51,785 nt of DNA from Polaromonas sp. A23 (lineage in GTDB: Bacteria > Pseudomonadota > Gammaproteobacteria > Burkholderiales > Burkholderiaceae_C): contig NZ_MUNO01000028.1 of NCBI RefSeq assembly GCF_002001015.1, positions 1 through 51,785 of the forward strand. The letters are read 5' to 3'. The position numbers and the translations under genes are program-made. Under the pieces are notes generated by a model. The model had not been told where the DNA came from and ran no database searches. It was given only the letters and a program-made list of their open reading frames with translations. Position 1 is the first letter of the stretch, and each line of letters starts with the position of its first letter. This document shows, piece after piece, positions 33,209-41,730 of the stretch.

Positions 33209-35452
33209 TTAGATCACCCACTCACCCGGCTGGCTCAGCGTGAAATAGAAAGTTGCGCCCTCGCCAATGTGGCTGTCTGCCCAGACCCGCCCACCGTGCC
33301 GCTCAATGACACGCTTCACCGTGGCCAAGCCTATGCCTGTTCCCACAAAATCACCAGGCGAGTGAAGCCGCTCGAAGGTACCGAACAACTTATGGGCGAA
33401 GGCCATGTCGAAGCCGGCGCCGTTGTCTTTCACAAAGTAAACAGTCTGGCCGTCTGTGCCAGTGCGGCAGCCCACCTCGATAAGCGCCTGCGGTTTTTTG
33501 GAGCTGAACTTCCACGCATTGGCCATCAGGTTTTGCAGGGTCGCCAGCAGCAGGCGCGGGTCACCATGCGCGTACAGGCCTTCCTGGATGTGAACCCGCA
33601 CGTCGCGCTGCGGCTCCCGCTCGCGGTAGTCACGTTCTATTTGCCGGGCGATGGCCGTCAGGTCAACCTTTTCTGACTTGATTTCTTCGCGCGAGAGATG
33701 GGCCAGCGTGAGCAGGCCTTCAATCAGCTCGCCCATCTGCGTCACACCCACGCCAATGCGGTCCAGGTAGTGCTTGCCTTTGTCGCTGATGTTCTCCGCG
33801 TCAAGCTTGGCCAGCAGCTTGCTGAAGCCATGAATGGTGTTCAGCGGCGAGCGCAGGTCGTGCGAAACGGAGTACGCAAAAGACTCCAGCTCCTTGTTGG
33901 CTTCGGCCAGCTGGGCGGTGCGCAGCAGCACGCGCTCTTCCAGGTCGCTGTTGAGGCGGAGGATCTCCTGCTGCTGCTGTTTGCGCTCGGTGACATCGCG
34001 CTCCACCGCCACCCAGTGGGTGTACTTGCCGGCGGCGTTGGCAATCGGCGTGATCTCGATCTCCACCCAGCGCTCCCTGCCGTCCCTGGTGTAGCTGCGC
34101 ATCTCGGTGCGCACCGGCTGCAAGGCCTTGATGGCCGCGCGGATCTGCATGATCTCCGGGCTGTGCAAATGGGCTCCCCACAGAAAGCTGAGAGAGTTTC
34201 CGATGGCTTCCTCGCGGCTGTTGCAGGTGTGGCGCACAAAGGCATGGTTCACAAAAACAATTTCAGGCTCGGGTTGGCCGGGCTTGACCTTCGCAACAAT
34301 CACGATGTCGTTCAGGCGCGAGACGGCGGTTTCCAGCAAGCGCAGTTGCGCCTGCTCGGCGCGCCGCTGCGTGATGTCTTGAAAATACACGGCCGTTCCC
34401 GCCTCTGTGGGATAGACGTGGAAAACAAACCAGGTTTTCAGCGGCCGGTAAAACGCTTCAAGGCGGGCAGTGCGTTTTTCTGCAACCGCTGCGCGGTACT
34501 CCTGCTCTATATAGGTGCCAGCGATGGCGGGAAACTCTTCCCACAGGTTTTTCCCCAGCAGTTCTCCACGGGGGCGCTGCAGCATGCGCTCGGCCTGGCT
34601 GTTCAGGAAGGTGAAGCGCCACGACTTGTCCATCAGGCTGAAGCCGTCGGTGATGCTCTCGAGCGTGGTGCCCAGCAGCGTCTCCAGTTCCTGTGTGCGA
34701 ACCTCGGCTTCTTTTTGTTCGGTGATGTCCTGGAAGGCGCCTTGCAGGCGGATTATTTTTCCCGAGGCGTCGCGCACAGCTTCACCCAGCGACCGCACCC
34801 AGATGCGCCGCCCTTTGGCGGTGATCTTGGGCAGTACAAACTCATAGGGTGTGCCGTGCTGCGCGCAGGTCTCGACCATGCGAATGACGGTGGCGCGGTG
34901 CTCGGGCGGAAAGTACCCGATGCCCTCCTCCAGCGTTGGTTTGTAGCCCGGCGGCACGTCGTGAATCAGGCAGTTTTCGTCTGACCAGGTGAGCTTGCGC
35001 TCGGGCAGCTCTATCGTCCAGCCGCCCAGGCGCGCCACGCGGCCGGCGATGCGGGTCATGACCAGATTTTGTTCAAGCTGCTCGGTGACGCGCTTGAGAT
35101 CGTCAATATCCGTCAGGGTACCCAGCCATTGAACCCTTTGGCCAGCCGCATCAAATTGCGGAAGTGCGCGGCCCAGCATCCAGCGGTAAGTGCCATCGGC
35201 CCGCCTTAGCCGGTGCTCTATCTCGCAGGGCTCACCCCGGCCCAGCGCCTCTTTCCAGAGGGCAGCGGTGCGTTCGTTGTCTTCGGGATGAATGAGAAGG
35301 CTCCAGCCCTTCGTCAGGCTCTCGTCCATGGTGAGGCCGGTGTAGTCCAGCCAGGTCTGGTTGAACCAGGTGTGCTGCCCGTCCGCCTGCATCGTCCAGA
35401 CGATGTGCGGCATGGCGTCTGTGAGCCGGCGAAACTGTGTTTCTTCGCTCAC
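33209..35452 (-). CDS. Multi-PAS sensor histidine kinase
   Basis: A 747-residue kinase without transmembrane segments, so cytoplasmic. Four PAS-type modules fill about residues 1-500: WFNQTWLDYTG near the start, a PAC-like RLQGAFQDITEQKEA, WRFTFLNSQAERML, and a further PAS with ERWVEIEITPIANAAG. HisKA has His531 in SVSHDLRSP. HATPase shows NLMANAWKFS, DNGAGFDM and GTGIGLATVKRVIERHGG, as in phytochrome-like kinases. No receiver domain and no adjacent regulator are seen, so the partner is elsewhere. The signal is unknown. Confidence 0.93.
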   Translation of the reverse strand: MSEETQFRRLTDAMPHIVWTMQADGQHTWFNQTWLDYTGLTMDESLTKGWSLLIHPEDNERTAALWKEALGRGEPCEIEHRLRRADGTYRWMLGRALPQFDAAGQRVQWLGTLTDIDDLKRVTEQLEQNLVMTRIAGRVARLGGWTIELPERKLTWSDENCLIHDVPPGYKPTLEEGIGYFPPEHRATVIRMVETCAQHGTPYEFVLPKITAKGRRIWVRSLGEAVRDASGKIIRLQGAFQDITEQKEAEVRTQELETLLGTTLESITDGFSLMDKSWRFTFLNSQAERMLQRPRGELLGKNLWEEFPAIAGTYIEQEYRAAVAEKRTARLEAFYRPLKTWFVFHVYPTEAGTAVYFQDITQRRAEQAQLRLLETAVSRLNDIVIVAKVKPGQPEPEIVFVNHAFVRHTCNSREEAIGNSLSFLWGAHLHSPEIMQIRAAIKALQPVRTEMRSYTRDGRERWVEIEITPIANAAGKYTHWVAVERDVTERKQQQQEILRLNSDLEERVLLRTAQLAEANKELESFAYSVSHDLRSPLNTIHGFSKLLAKLDAENISDKGKHYLDRIGVGVTQMGELIEGLLTLAHLSREEIKSEKVDLTAIARQIERDYREREPQRDVRVHIQEGLYAHGDPRLLLATLQNLMANAWKFSSKKPQALIEVGCRTGTDGQTVYFVKDNGAGFDMAFAHKLFGTFERLHSPGDFVGTGIGLATVKRVIERHGGRVWADSHIGEGATFYFTLSQPGEWVI

Positions 35453-35780
35453 GCCGAAAACCCCATTCGCCAGCTTGCCGACAAGGTGCAGGCCAACACG
35501 GCCAGCACTGCCTGCGTGCCGAGGTCATGAGCCGGGGGCCTTGCGGACCTCCCTGCGAAAACTTCCAGGAAACTCGCGTGCATAAGACAGCTTTTCCCTT
35601 TTGTGGCTCAGCCCCGGTGTGAAACAGAAAACGCCGTCCTTCCCGGCAGCATCAAGCCTGAACCAGTTTAGCGCGGCCCCGCCGTACGTGTGCGCAAAAT
35701 AGCCTTTGCCAGCTAGCGAAAACCCCGCTTTCCCAGGAGCCTGGGCGGCAGAAGGAACGTCGGTTGCCGATAATGCACAG
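35453..35780. other. 328-base divergent spacer, no gene supported
   Basis: The region between the divergent kinase and dehalogenase genes shows no recognisable gene, repeat or RNA. A minus-strand reading frame crosses it but has no family resemblance or ribosome site. GATAAT at 35769-35774, six bases before the dehalogenase ATG, may be a -10 element of a leaderless transcript. Confidence 0.5.
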
Positions 35781-36503
35781 ATGAACACGCCGCACCCTCT
35801 TCCGCGCCCGCAGGTATTGGCCTTTGATATTTTCGGCACGGTGGTGGACTGGCACACCGGCATCGCGCGTGAAGTGCAGGCTCTACGTCCGGAAGGCCCG
35901 GAAGTGAACGGCGGCGAATTTGCGCTGGCCTGGCGCGCCGGTTACCGCCCGGCCATGGCCCGCGTCATGTCGGGCGAACTGGGCTGGACACTGATTGACG
36001 ACCTGCACCGCTTGATTCTGGACGGCATCCTGCCGCAGTTTGGCCTGAGCGACCTCACCGAAGCGCAGAAGCAGCACCTGAACAAGGCCTGGCACCGGCT
36101 GGACCCGTGGCCCGATGTGCTGGCCGGCCTGTCGCGCCTGAAAACGCGCTACACCATTTGTACTCTTTCCAACGGCAACATCGGCCTGCTCACCAACATG
36201 GCCAAGCGTGCGGGCTTGCCATGGGACTGCATTTTGTCGGCCGAAGTCTTCAAGGCCTACAAGCCCGACCCCGCCACCTACCTGGGCGTGGCCCGGGTGT
36301 TTGACCTGGCGCCTGCCGAGGTGATGCTGGTCGCCGCCCATCAGGACGACCTGGCCGCCGCGCGCGCCTGCGGCCTGCAAACGGCTTACATCGAACGGCC
36401 TACAGAGATGGGTGCGGTGCATCCGAAAGATGTATCGCCCGACCCAGCAAACACCTGGCATGCCACGGACCTGCTGGCCCTGGCGGATCAACTGGGTTGT
36501 TGA
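35781..36503 (+). CDS. Haloacid dehalogenase, type II
   Basis: A 240-residue HAD-superfamily hydrolase of the L-2-haloacid dehalogenase type. Motif I is [11 protein letters not shown] with the nucleophile Asp15, motif II is TLSNGN, and motif III/IV is FKAYKPDP followed by [16 protein letters not shown]. It would release halide from short 2-haloalkanoic acids, but many members act on other substrates. The start at 35781 has no Shine-Dalgarno sequence. A dispersed repeat begins 9 bases after its stop. Confidence 0.88.
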   Translation: MNTPHPLPRPQVLAFDIFGTVVDWHTGIAREVQALRPEGPEVNGGEFALAWRAGYRPAMARVMSGELGWTLIDDLHRLILDGILPQFGLSDLTEAQKQHLNKAWHRLDPWPDVLAGLSRLKTRYTICTLSNGNIGLLTNMAKRAGLPWDCILSAEVFKAYKPDPATYLGVARVFDLAPAEVMLVAAHQDDLAAARACGLQTAYIERPTEMGAVHPKDVSPDPANTWHATDLLALADQLGC

Positions 36504-36512
36504 CCCTTTCTT

Positions 36513-36577
36513 TTGCTACATATTTGATAGCTACTTACGCCCGAATTACCTGGGCAAAACCGCATTTTCTTTATCAA
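36513..36577 (+). repeat. Dispersed two-hairpin repeat, copy after the dehalogenase gene
   Basis: TTGCTACATATTTGATAGC is the left arm. GCCCG-AATTACCT-GGGC is the right arm, with a CCGCATTTTCTTTATCAA tail. It starts 9 bases after the stop of the gene on the same strand. Confidence 0.75.
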
Positions 36578-36624
36578 CCCGGCCCCGTGGGGCTTTACGA
36601 AGCGGTTTTTCTCTTCTGCTTGCC

Positions 36625-37218
36625 ATGACACCCCTCGCACCTTCCCGTCTGATTCTTTTCAACAAGCCCTATGGCGTGTTGAGCCAATTCACACCCGAAG
36701 GGCGCTGGCGTGGGCTCAAGGAGTTCATCACACTGGCCGATGTGTATGTAGCCGGCCGGCTGGACGCCGACAGCGAAGGCCTGCTGCTGCTGACGAATGA
36801 CGGCCAGCTGCAGGCGCGCATCAGCAGCCCGCGCTTCAAGATGGAGAAAACCTATTGGGTTCAGGTGGAAGGCCTGCCCGGTGAAGCCGCCCTGCAGACC
36901 CTGCGCGAAGGTGTGCAGCTCAAAGACGGGCTCACGCTGCCGGCGCGGGTGCGCCTGATGGCGGCGCCGGAGCTGGCCGAACGCGAGCCGCCGGTGCGTG
37001 TGCGGCAAAGCATTCCCACCGCATGGGTGGAGCTGGTGATTCGCGAGGGGCGCAACCGCCAGGTGCGCCGCATGACGGCGTCGGTGGGTTTTCCAACGCT
37101 TCGGCTCATACGCGCGGCCATTGGCGCCTTCAATCTGGACGGCCTGGCCTCAGGCACCTGGCGCGAAAGCACCGACGTTCAGGGCGCATCTTCTTCCAGC
37201 TCACTGGCGTTCAGGTAA
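36625..37218 (+). CDS. rluE: 23S rRNA pseudouridine synthase RluE-like
   Basis: A 197-residue pseudouridine synthase of the RsuA/RluE family without an S4 domain. The catalytic Asp47 lies in [17 protein letters not shown], with [12 protein letters not shown] at the start and [18 protein letters not shown] near the end. RluE modifies U2457 of 23S rRNA in E. coli. The ATG at 36625 begins the domain; no good ribosome site is seen. The 3' end overlaps the convergent lipoprotein gene by 40 bases. Confidence 0.9.
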   Translation: MTPLAPSRLILFNKPYGVLSQFTPEGRWRGLKEFITLADVYVAGRLDADSEGLLLLTNDGQLQARISSPRFKMEKTYWVQVEGLPGEAALQTLREGVQLKDGLTLPARVRLMAAPELAEREPPVRVRQSIPTAWVELVIREGRNRQVRRMTASVGFPTLRLIRAAIGAFNLDGLASGTWRESTDVQGASSSSSLAFR

Positions 37219-37736
37219 CGTTTGACGAGGTCAAAAAAGCGGTCGTAGAACGCATCAGACGTGATGGTTTCGCTGCCGACCTTGACCAGCGCATCATTGC
37301 TTGAGCTGAAGGGAAGCGAGACCGAACCTATCGCGCCCACCCCCACACTGGCGGAGTTGTTGCTTTTCTTGAGCGTGTAGCTGTCCTGCAGGGCCGTGAC
37401 AAAACCGAGGCTGATCTTGCCGTTGGCGCTTTCCGGTGCACACACGACGCGAATGGCAATTTGCAGATGCGCCTCCGGCTCGGGCTGAAAACTTTTCTGC
37501 GCGTCAACCAGGTCTTTTCGGGCGGTATTGATGATGTAGCCCTGGCTAAGCAAGGCGCGGCGCGATGCCTCGCAGGTTTGCGCAGGCGTGGCGTCAAACA
37601 GGCGCGAGTACGTGGCCGTGGAACCAAACTGCTCCTGCAAGGGAAACTGCTTGATGGGCGGCGCACAGGCGGTGAGCAAGCCTGCCAGACTCAGAAGACA
37701 CAGATAAGACGGCCGGATCAAAGTCAATGTGTTCAC
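37179..37736 (-). CDS. DUF2242-like lipoprotein
   Basis: A 185-residue lipoprotein with lipobox LLTAC (Cys24). The mature domain includes [16 protein letters not shown] and a Ser/Asn-rich segment, then FFDLVKRYL, which fits DUF2242. Function is unknown; outer-membrane anchoring is likely. The 3' ends of this gene and rluE overlap by 40 bases, so the Ser-rich end of RluE and the acidic end of this protein are read from the same DNA. Confidence 0.75.
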   Translation of the reverse strand: MNTLTLIRPSYLCLLSLAGLLTACAPPIKQFPLQEQFGSTATYSRLFDATPAQTCEASRRALLSQGYIINTARKDLVDAQKSFQPEPEAHLQIAIRVVCAPESANGKISLGFVTALQDSYTLKKSNNSASVGVGAIGSVSLPFSSSNDALVKVGSETITSDAFYDRFFDLVKRYLNASELEEDAP

Positions 37737-37930
37737 TCCTCTCGGAAGAAAAAGTTAAGGGGTGTTTTTGCCGCACGGCATGGCATGCTACATGCGAACG
37801 GGCTCGTATCCGCTACGCCAAATGCTACAGGAAGGGCGCGGCAGAGGTGTTACCAATTACCAGCAACTCGGAACAGGCTGCACACCAGGCAGATTGCGTG
37901 CAACCCGCACCAGGGGTTGCTGGCGGTCTA

Positions 37931-37959
37931 TTGGTGTTTTTCAGGCCTTTGGCTAGAAT
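37931..37959 (+). promoter_or_regulatory. Promoter of tRNA-Ala
   Basis: TTGGTG (37931-37936) and TAGAAT (37954-37959) are separated by 17 bases and lie 10 bases upstream of the tRNA 5' end, allowing a start near 37966. The -10 matches five of six consensus positions. Confidence 0.6.
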
Positions 37960-37969
37960 TCGCAGGTGT

Positions 37970-38045
37970 GGGGGGGTAGCTCAGCTGGGAGAGCGCTGCG
38001 TTCGCAATGCAGAGGTCGGGAGTTCGATCCTCCTCCTCTCCACCA
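37970..38045 (+). tRNA. tRNA-Ala (anticodon CGC)
   Basis: A 76-base tRNA with all arms. The seven-G acceptor strand pairs with CCTCTCC using two G-U pairs, and the D arm is GCTC/GAGC. The anticodon stem CTGCG/TGCAG has loop TTCGCAA with CGC at 38003-38005. The T loop is TTCGATC, and CCA is encoded (38043-38045). It reads GCG alanine codons, common in this GC-rich DNA. Its acceptor stem is followed by a T-run at about 38049-38054 that may end the transcript. Confidence 0.97.
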
Positions 38046-38120
38046 CGCTTTTTTCACTACTCAGCCTGAGTTCTTGTCGTGCGAAAGCGGCGACGTTGCC
38101 GCGACACCGAGGGACTTCCC

Positions 38121-38987
38121 ATGAAGAAGTGCATCGCAGCGTTTTTGCTGCTCTGGACTACGGTAGCCGTAGCCCAGCCCGCTTGCTTCAGCCCCGCGCA
38201 GGCCGCGGAACTGGTGTCCCACTTCTACGCCCGAACAGCAGCACCTGACTTGCCGCCGATGGATGCGGCTACAGGCGAATGCAGTCGACTGCAATACCAG
38301 AAGGCCCTGTCCCTGCGGCATGGCGCAGTCATCGGCTACAAAGTTGGCCTGACCAACGACACTATTCGCAGAGTGTTTCGGGCGGATGTTCCGCAATGGG
38401 GAACGCTCTATGAGGGCATGCTGCTACCGAATGGATCCGAAGTCAGCGCGTCGTTTGGCGCCCGGCCGACCGTGGAGGCGGATCTTCTGGTTCGCGTCAG
38501 CAGCACCGAAATCAACGCGGCTCAAACCATTGATGAAGTCATGAAGGCGTTGGATCAAGTCATTCCCTTCATCGAGTTGCCCGACATGCTCGTGAAGACC
38601 CCTCTCAAGCTGGACGCCCATTCTCTTGGCGCGATCAACCTGGCGGCGCGCCTGGGCATCATGGGCGTTCCGGTTGCTGTATCGCAAGAGCCCCAGCAAC
38701 GTGCACGGCTGCAAGAGTCACTGGCCAGGATGAAGTTGGTCATGGCGGACGGCGCCGGCGTGACGCTTGGCGAGGGTGTCGGATCCGACCTGCTGGGCCA
38801 TCCCCTGAACGCCGCGCTCTGGCTGGTGCGGGAGCTCAACCGCCAGGGGATTCGCGTGCAACCGGGGCAGTTTCTTTCACTTGGAACTTTCCCTCCTGTA
38901 CAGCCGCCCAAAGCAGGCACACGATTCGTCGTGGACTACAAGGGGTTGGAAGGCTCCGCACCGGTTTGGGTGCAGTTCCGCCAGTAA
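38121..38987 (+). CDS. Exported 2-keto-4-pentenoate hydratase/FAH-like protein
   Basis: A 288-residue protein. Residues 1-18 form a signal peptide (MKKCIAAFLLLWTTVAVA). The mature part resembles 2-oxo-4-pentenoate hydratases (MhpD-like): GYKVGLTN, WGTLYEGML, VEADLLVRV and IPFIELPDM in family order. Those enzymes are normally cytoplasmic, so periplasmic export points to a different or repurposed activity. The acidic metal ligands in VEADLLVRV and FIELPD look retained. The spacing to the next gene is 20 bases, so it may be co-transcribed with the esterase. Confidence 0.78.
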   Translation: MKKCIAAFLLLWTTVAVAQPACFSPAQAAELVSHFYARTAAPDLPPMDAATGECSRLQYQKALSLRHGAVIGYKVGLTNDTIRRVFRADVPQWGTLYEGMLLPNGSEVSASFGARPTVEADLLVRVSSTEINAAQTIDEVMKALDQVIPFIELPDMLVKTPLKLDAHSLGAINLAARLGIMGVPVAVSQEPQQRARLQESLARMKLVMADGAGVTLGEGVGSDLLGHPLNAALWLVRELNRQGIRVQPGQFLSLGTFPPVQPPKAGTRFVVDYKGLEGSAPVWVQFRQ

Positions 38988-39007
38988 CGACACCGAGCGC
39001 TTCACCC

Positions 39008-39655
39008 ATGCCCCACCCTCTTCGCCGCCAGCTTCTGCTGGGCTCTGCGGCCAGTGCCCTGTTGCTGGCCACAGGCTGCTCCAAATCTGCCAAGCCCAAG
39101 GTCAACACGCTTCCCAAAGAAGCCACCCTGCTCTGCCTGGGTGATTCACTGACCTTCGGCTTCGGCGCGGCAGCAGGCGCCGCTTACCCGCAGGTGCTGG
39201 AGCAACTCACCGGCCACGTGGTAAAGAATGCTGGCATCAACGGCGACACGGCCGAAGGCGCGCTTGCCCGGCTGCCGGACCTGCTGCAGGCCAACTCACC
39301 CGGCCTGGTGCTGGTGTCCATTGGCGGCAACGACTTCCTGCGCAAGATGGCGCCGGAGCGCACGCGGGCAGCGCTCACTTCGATCGTGCAAACGGCTGCG
39401 GCCAGCGCGCAGGTGGTGTTGATCGCGCAACCGCAACCGGTGCTGATGGCGCTGGTCACCGGCTCGCTGAAGGACCATGAAATTTATGCCGAGGTGGCCG
39501 GCCAGACCCATGTGCCGCTGTTTGAAGGCGGCTGGTCTTATGTGCTCTCGCGGCCTGAGCTGCGCTCGGACCAGGTCCATGCCAATGCCGAGGGCTACAA
39601 GGTGTTTGCCGAACGGCTGGCAGCCTGGTTGCGTGAAAAGAAATATGTGGCCTGA
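39008..39655 (+). CDS. GDSL/SGNH lipoprotein esterase (TesA-like)
   Basis: A 215-residue SGNH hydrolase with N-terminal RRQLLLGSAA and lipobox LATGC (Cys24), so likely a membrane-anchored periplasmic lipoprotein. Block I is CLGDSLTFGFG with nucleophile Ser47, block II Gly-Asn is NAGINGDT, block III is SIGGNDFLR, and block V is RSDQVHAN with the Asp-His pair. It is related to arylesterases and TesA thioesterase. Substrates are likely short-chain or aryl esters. A dispersed repeat follows the stop. Confidence 0.88.
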   Translation: MPHPLRRQLLLGSAASALLLATGCSKSAKPKVNTLPKEATLLCLGDSLTFGFGAAAGAAYPQVLEQLTGHVVKNAGINGDTAEGALARLPDLLQANSPGLVLVSIGGNDFLRKMAPERTRAALTSIVQTAAASAQVVLIAQPQPVLMALVTGSLKDHEIYAEVAGQTHVPLFEGGWSYVLSRPELRSDQVHANAEGYKVFAERLAAWLREKKYVA

Positions 39656-39669
39656 TAGTGGCCGCTTCT

Positions 39670-39730
39670 CGCTATTAATTTCATAGCTGTTAGCGCCCGT
39701 ATTTAAAGGGGAAACGGCTATGTTTCAACA
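39670..39730 (+). repeat. Dispersed two-hairpin repeat, copy after the esterase gene
   Basis: GCTATTAATTTCATAGC is the left arm and GCGCCCG-TATTTAAA-GGG the right arm; the tail is degenerate. It starts 15 bases after the stop of the gene on the same strand and lies between convergent genes. Confidence 0.75.
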
Positions 39731-39798
39731 AAGAAAAGCCACCAACCCTTGCGGGCTGACGGCTTCTTGGCCTGCCTGCAGTGTCGCAGGCATCGCGC

Positions 39799-40413
39799 TT
39801 AACCGCGGCCGTAGCGGCGGTCGTTGGTCAGCATGCGTTCGACGTCGTCGCGCAAGTTGGACAATTCATTGCGCAGCTGGCGGCGCTCCCGCTGGGTCAC
39901 AACGCCGTCAGACTTGAAGGCAATTTCATGGCGCTCAATGTCGCGTTCGCGGCTGTGCAGCCTGCGCGCTTCACGCCGCGTGATATGGCCTGAACGCACG
40001 CCTTCGTCAATGCGCTGGCTGATCCGGTATTCCGTGCGGTCGATACCGTTGGTGCTGCCGCCCGCCTGTGTGGGCCGAACCACGTCGCGGTTGGCCATCA
40101 TGCGCTCAACCTCGTCGCTGAGGGCTGCCACGTCGTTGCGCAGCGCTTGGCGCTCTTGCGGATTCACATTGCCGTTGGCCTTGAACTGGGACTCACGCGC
40201 GGCGATCTCCTGGTCGCGCCGGTACAGCATCTGGGCTTCTGAGGGTGTGATGTGACCCGACGCCAGCCCCTGCTGGATACGCGCGCCAATGGCCTGCTGT
40301 GTCTGGTCAATGCCCGGTGTGCTGGAGCCATGCTGCGCCATGACTGGAGCAAAACCCAGTCCGGCGAACAGGGCAGATGCCAACAAGGAAGTGGTCAACA
40401 GTTTCGATTTCAT
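39799..40413 (-). CDS. Secreted protein with a duplicated helical domain
   Basis: A 204-residue exported protein. After the signal peptide (1-26, PVMA-Q) the mature part is two tandem copies of a domain of about 77 residues. Each starts with GID-x-T and contains SGHIT, a charged helical segment, and a final block Q-ERRQLRN or Q-ERQALRN ending in DDVERM or DEVERM. The repeats are only about half identical, so the duplication is old. The helices are rich in Arg and Glu. I do not recognise a family. AGGAGA precedes the ATG. Confidence 0.75.
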   Translation of the reverse strand: MKSKLLTTSLLASALFAGLGFAPVMAQHGSSTPGIDQTQQAIGARIQQGLASGHITPSEAQMLYRRDQEIAARESQFKANGNVNPQERQALRNDVAALSDEVERMMANRDVVRPTQAGGSTNGIDRTEYRISQRIDEGVRSGHITRREARRLHSRERDIERHEIAFKSDGVVTQRERRQLRNELSNLRDDVERMLTNDRRYGRG

Positions 40414-40657
40414 GAGGTTCTCCTGCTTTGCGGATGAATAACCAGCAACCCCATGAACAACTTGCGGTGGCTGGAACAGTTTCCAGGGTCGGCAAGCAGC
40501 TCGGGGGCTGCTTTCTGAATCGCTGCTTTTTAAGGGCTTGTCTGATTCAGTGAGGCCATTGTTGGCAGGGCTTTGTGAACGCCGTGTAAGCCAAACGGAG
40601 ATTTACCCGGTATTTACCGCGCGACTGCAATCGTGTCCAGATGCGCGAAATTCTTCC

Positions 40658-41230
40658 TCATGCCACTGCGGCAGGGTTTAACTGGTAGTTGTCGAACTGG
40701 GGGCGTATCAGCGCCACCAGCATGGCCACCCCCACGTAAAGGCCTGTGAGCTGGGTAATTTCTATCAACGTTTCCTCGCTGAACTGCGCGCGGGCCTGTG
40801 CGTAGGTTTCATCACCCACCGGCGCCAGGCGCACCAGTGCGTCCACAAGGGCCATGGCCGCAAGCAGTGCCGGCGACCAGAGGTCTGGCGAAGGTTGCGC
40901 CGCACGTACGTCGTCAATCTGCGCCTGGCTCAGTCCCATGCGGGCCGAGATGGTTTGCACATGCAGGTTGAACTCGTAGTCGTTGCGGGTTGCCACACAG
41001 GTGCGCAGGATGATGGTTTCGCGCAGGTCTTTGGGCAGCACGCGCCGGTCAAGCAGGCCGGTCGGGCCGATCAGCCCGCTGTCAACCAGAAAGCCGAAGA
41101 GGCCGGCATTGCGCGCAACGCTCAAGAACAGCTGCGGCGCCGGCATGCCTGGTGGAAGCAGTTTGGCCATGTGCCCGGCCAACGGTTGTTCAAGAGGCTC
41201 AGGTACGGGAAGGATGCGGGAGGTTTGCAT
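40658..41230 (-). CDS. Carboxymuconolactone decarboxylase/AhpD-like protein
   Basis: A 190-residue protein of the CMD family (PF02627). It has the typical ETIILRTCVATRNDYEFNLH helix but lacks the CxxC pair of peroxidase-type AhpD. GLIGPTGLLDRRVLPKDLRE is also usual for the family. The start at 41230 is favoured by AAAGGA upstream. It is divergent from an HxlR regulator gene, which presumably controls it through the repeats at 41264-41320. The reaction is unknown. Confidence 0.78.
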   Translation of the reverse strand: MQTSRILPVPEPLEQPLAGHMAKLLPPGMPAPQLFLSVARNAGLFGFLVDSGLIGPTGLLDRRVLPKDLRETIILRTCVATRNDYEFNLHVQTISARMGLSQAQIDDVRAAQPSPDLWSPALLAAMALVDALVRLAPVGDETYAQARAQFSEETLIEITQLTGLYVGVAMLVALIRPQFDNYQLNPAAVA

Positions 41231-41263
41231 GAAGGGATCCTTTCGGGAAACAGGATTGAATCG

Positions 41264-41320
41264 TTTGCTTCTAAAAAAAAGCAAATTGATTTTGCCCCTG
41301 AATGCTTCTAAAATCAAAGC
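41264..41320. promoter_or_regulatory. Paired operator-like repeats between AhpD-like and HxlR genes
   Basis: GCTTCTAAAAAAAAGC (41267-41282, flanked by TTT and AAA to form an inverted repeat) and GCTTCTAAAATCAAAGC (41304-41320) are near-identical, 37 bases apart in the same orientation. Each is a short inverted repeat of GCTT and AAGC. They are likely binding sites for the HxlR dimer and lie upstream of both divergent genes. Confidence 0.5.
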
Positions 41321-41389
41321 GTCCAGTCATGCTGGCGACAGATAACACACGGCAGGCAGATCACCGATGAACAAAAAGAGGAAGGCTTG

Positions 41390-41719
41390 ATGAGCACACG
41401 CAGCGCAAAGGCTGGACCCAATCCCTACAAGGACGGCATCAATGCGGCGATTGATCTTTTTCATCGACGTTGGACCATGCGCATTCTCTGGGAGCTGCGC
41501 AGCGGGCCGGTGAACTTTCGCGCCTTGCAAACAGCATGTGCGGAAGTTTCCTCGTCAGTGCTCAATGTGCGGCTGGCTGAACTGCGCGAGGCCAGGCTGG
41601 TCGAACATGCCAGCGGCGAAGGTTATTCGCTGACGCGCTGGGGACAGGAACTGCTGGCGGCCATGGAGCCGCTGGTGCTGTGGGCGGGTCGCTGGCAAAA
41701 ATCGCAGCGAAAACCGTGA
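41390..41719 (+). CDS. HxlR-family transcriptional regulator
   Basis: A 109-residue winged-helix regulator of the HxlR/MarR-like group. Blocks are FHRRWTMRILWELRSGPVNF, the recognition helix SSSVLNVRLAELREARLVEH, and YSLTRWGQELL. It lacks the cysteine often used by redox-sensing HxlR members. AGGAAGG precedes the ATG at 41390; a TTG codon lies immediately before it. It ends 11 bases before the convergent DHH gene. Confidence 0.9.
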   Translation: MSTRSAKAGPNPYKDGINAAIDLFHRRWTMRILWELRSGPVNFRALQTACAEVSSSVLNVRLAELREARLVEHASGEGYSLTRWGQELLAAMEPLVLWAGRWQKSQRKP

Positions 41720-41730
41720 GCTCTCAAGCC

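Noticed and set aside
33698..34984. Plus-strand open frame opposite the PAS kinase
   Set aside because: Antisense shadow of a multi-domain kinase with complete HisKA and HATPase motifs.
35525..35863. Minus-strand frame upstream of the PAS kinase
   Set aside because: It overlaps the start of the dehalogenase gene, has no ribosome site and no family resemblance.
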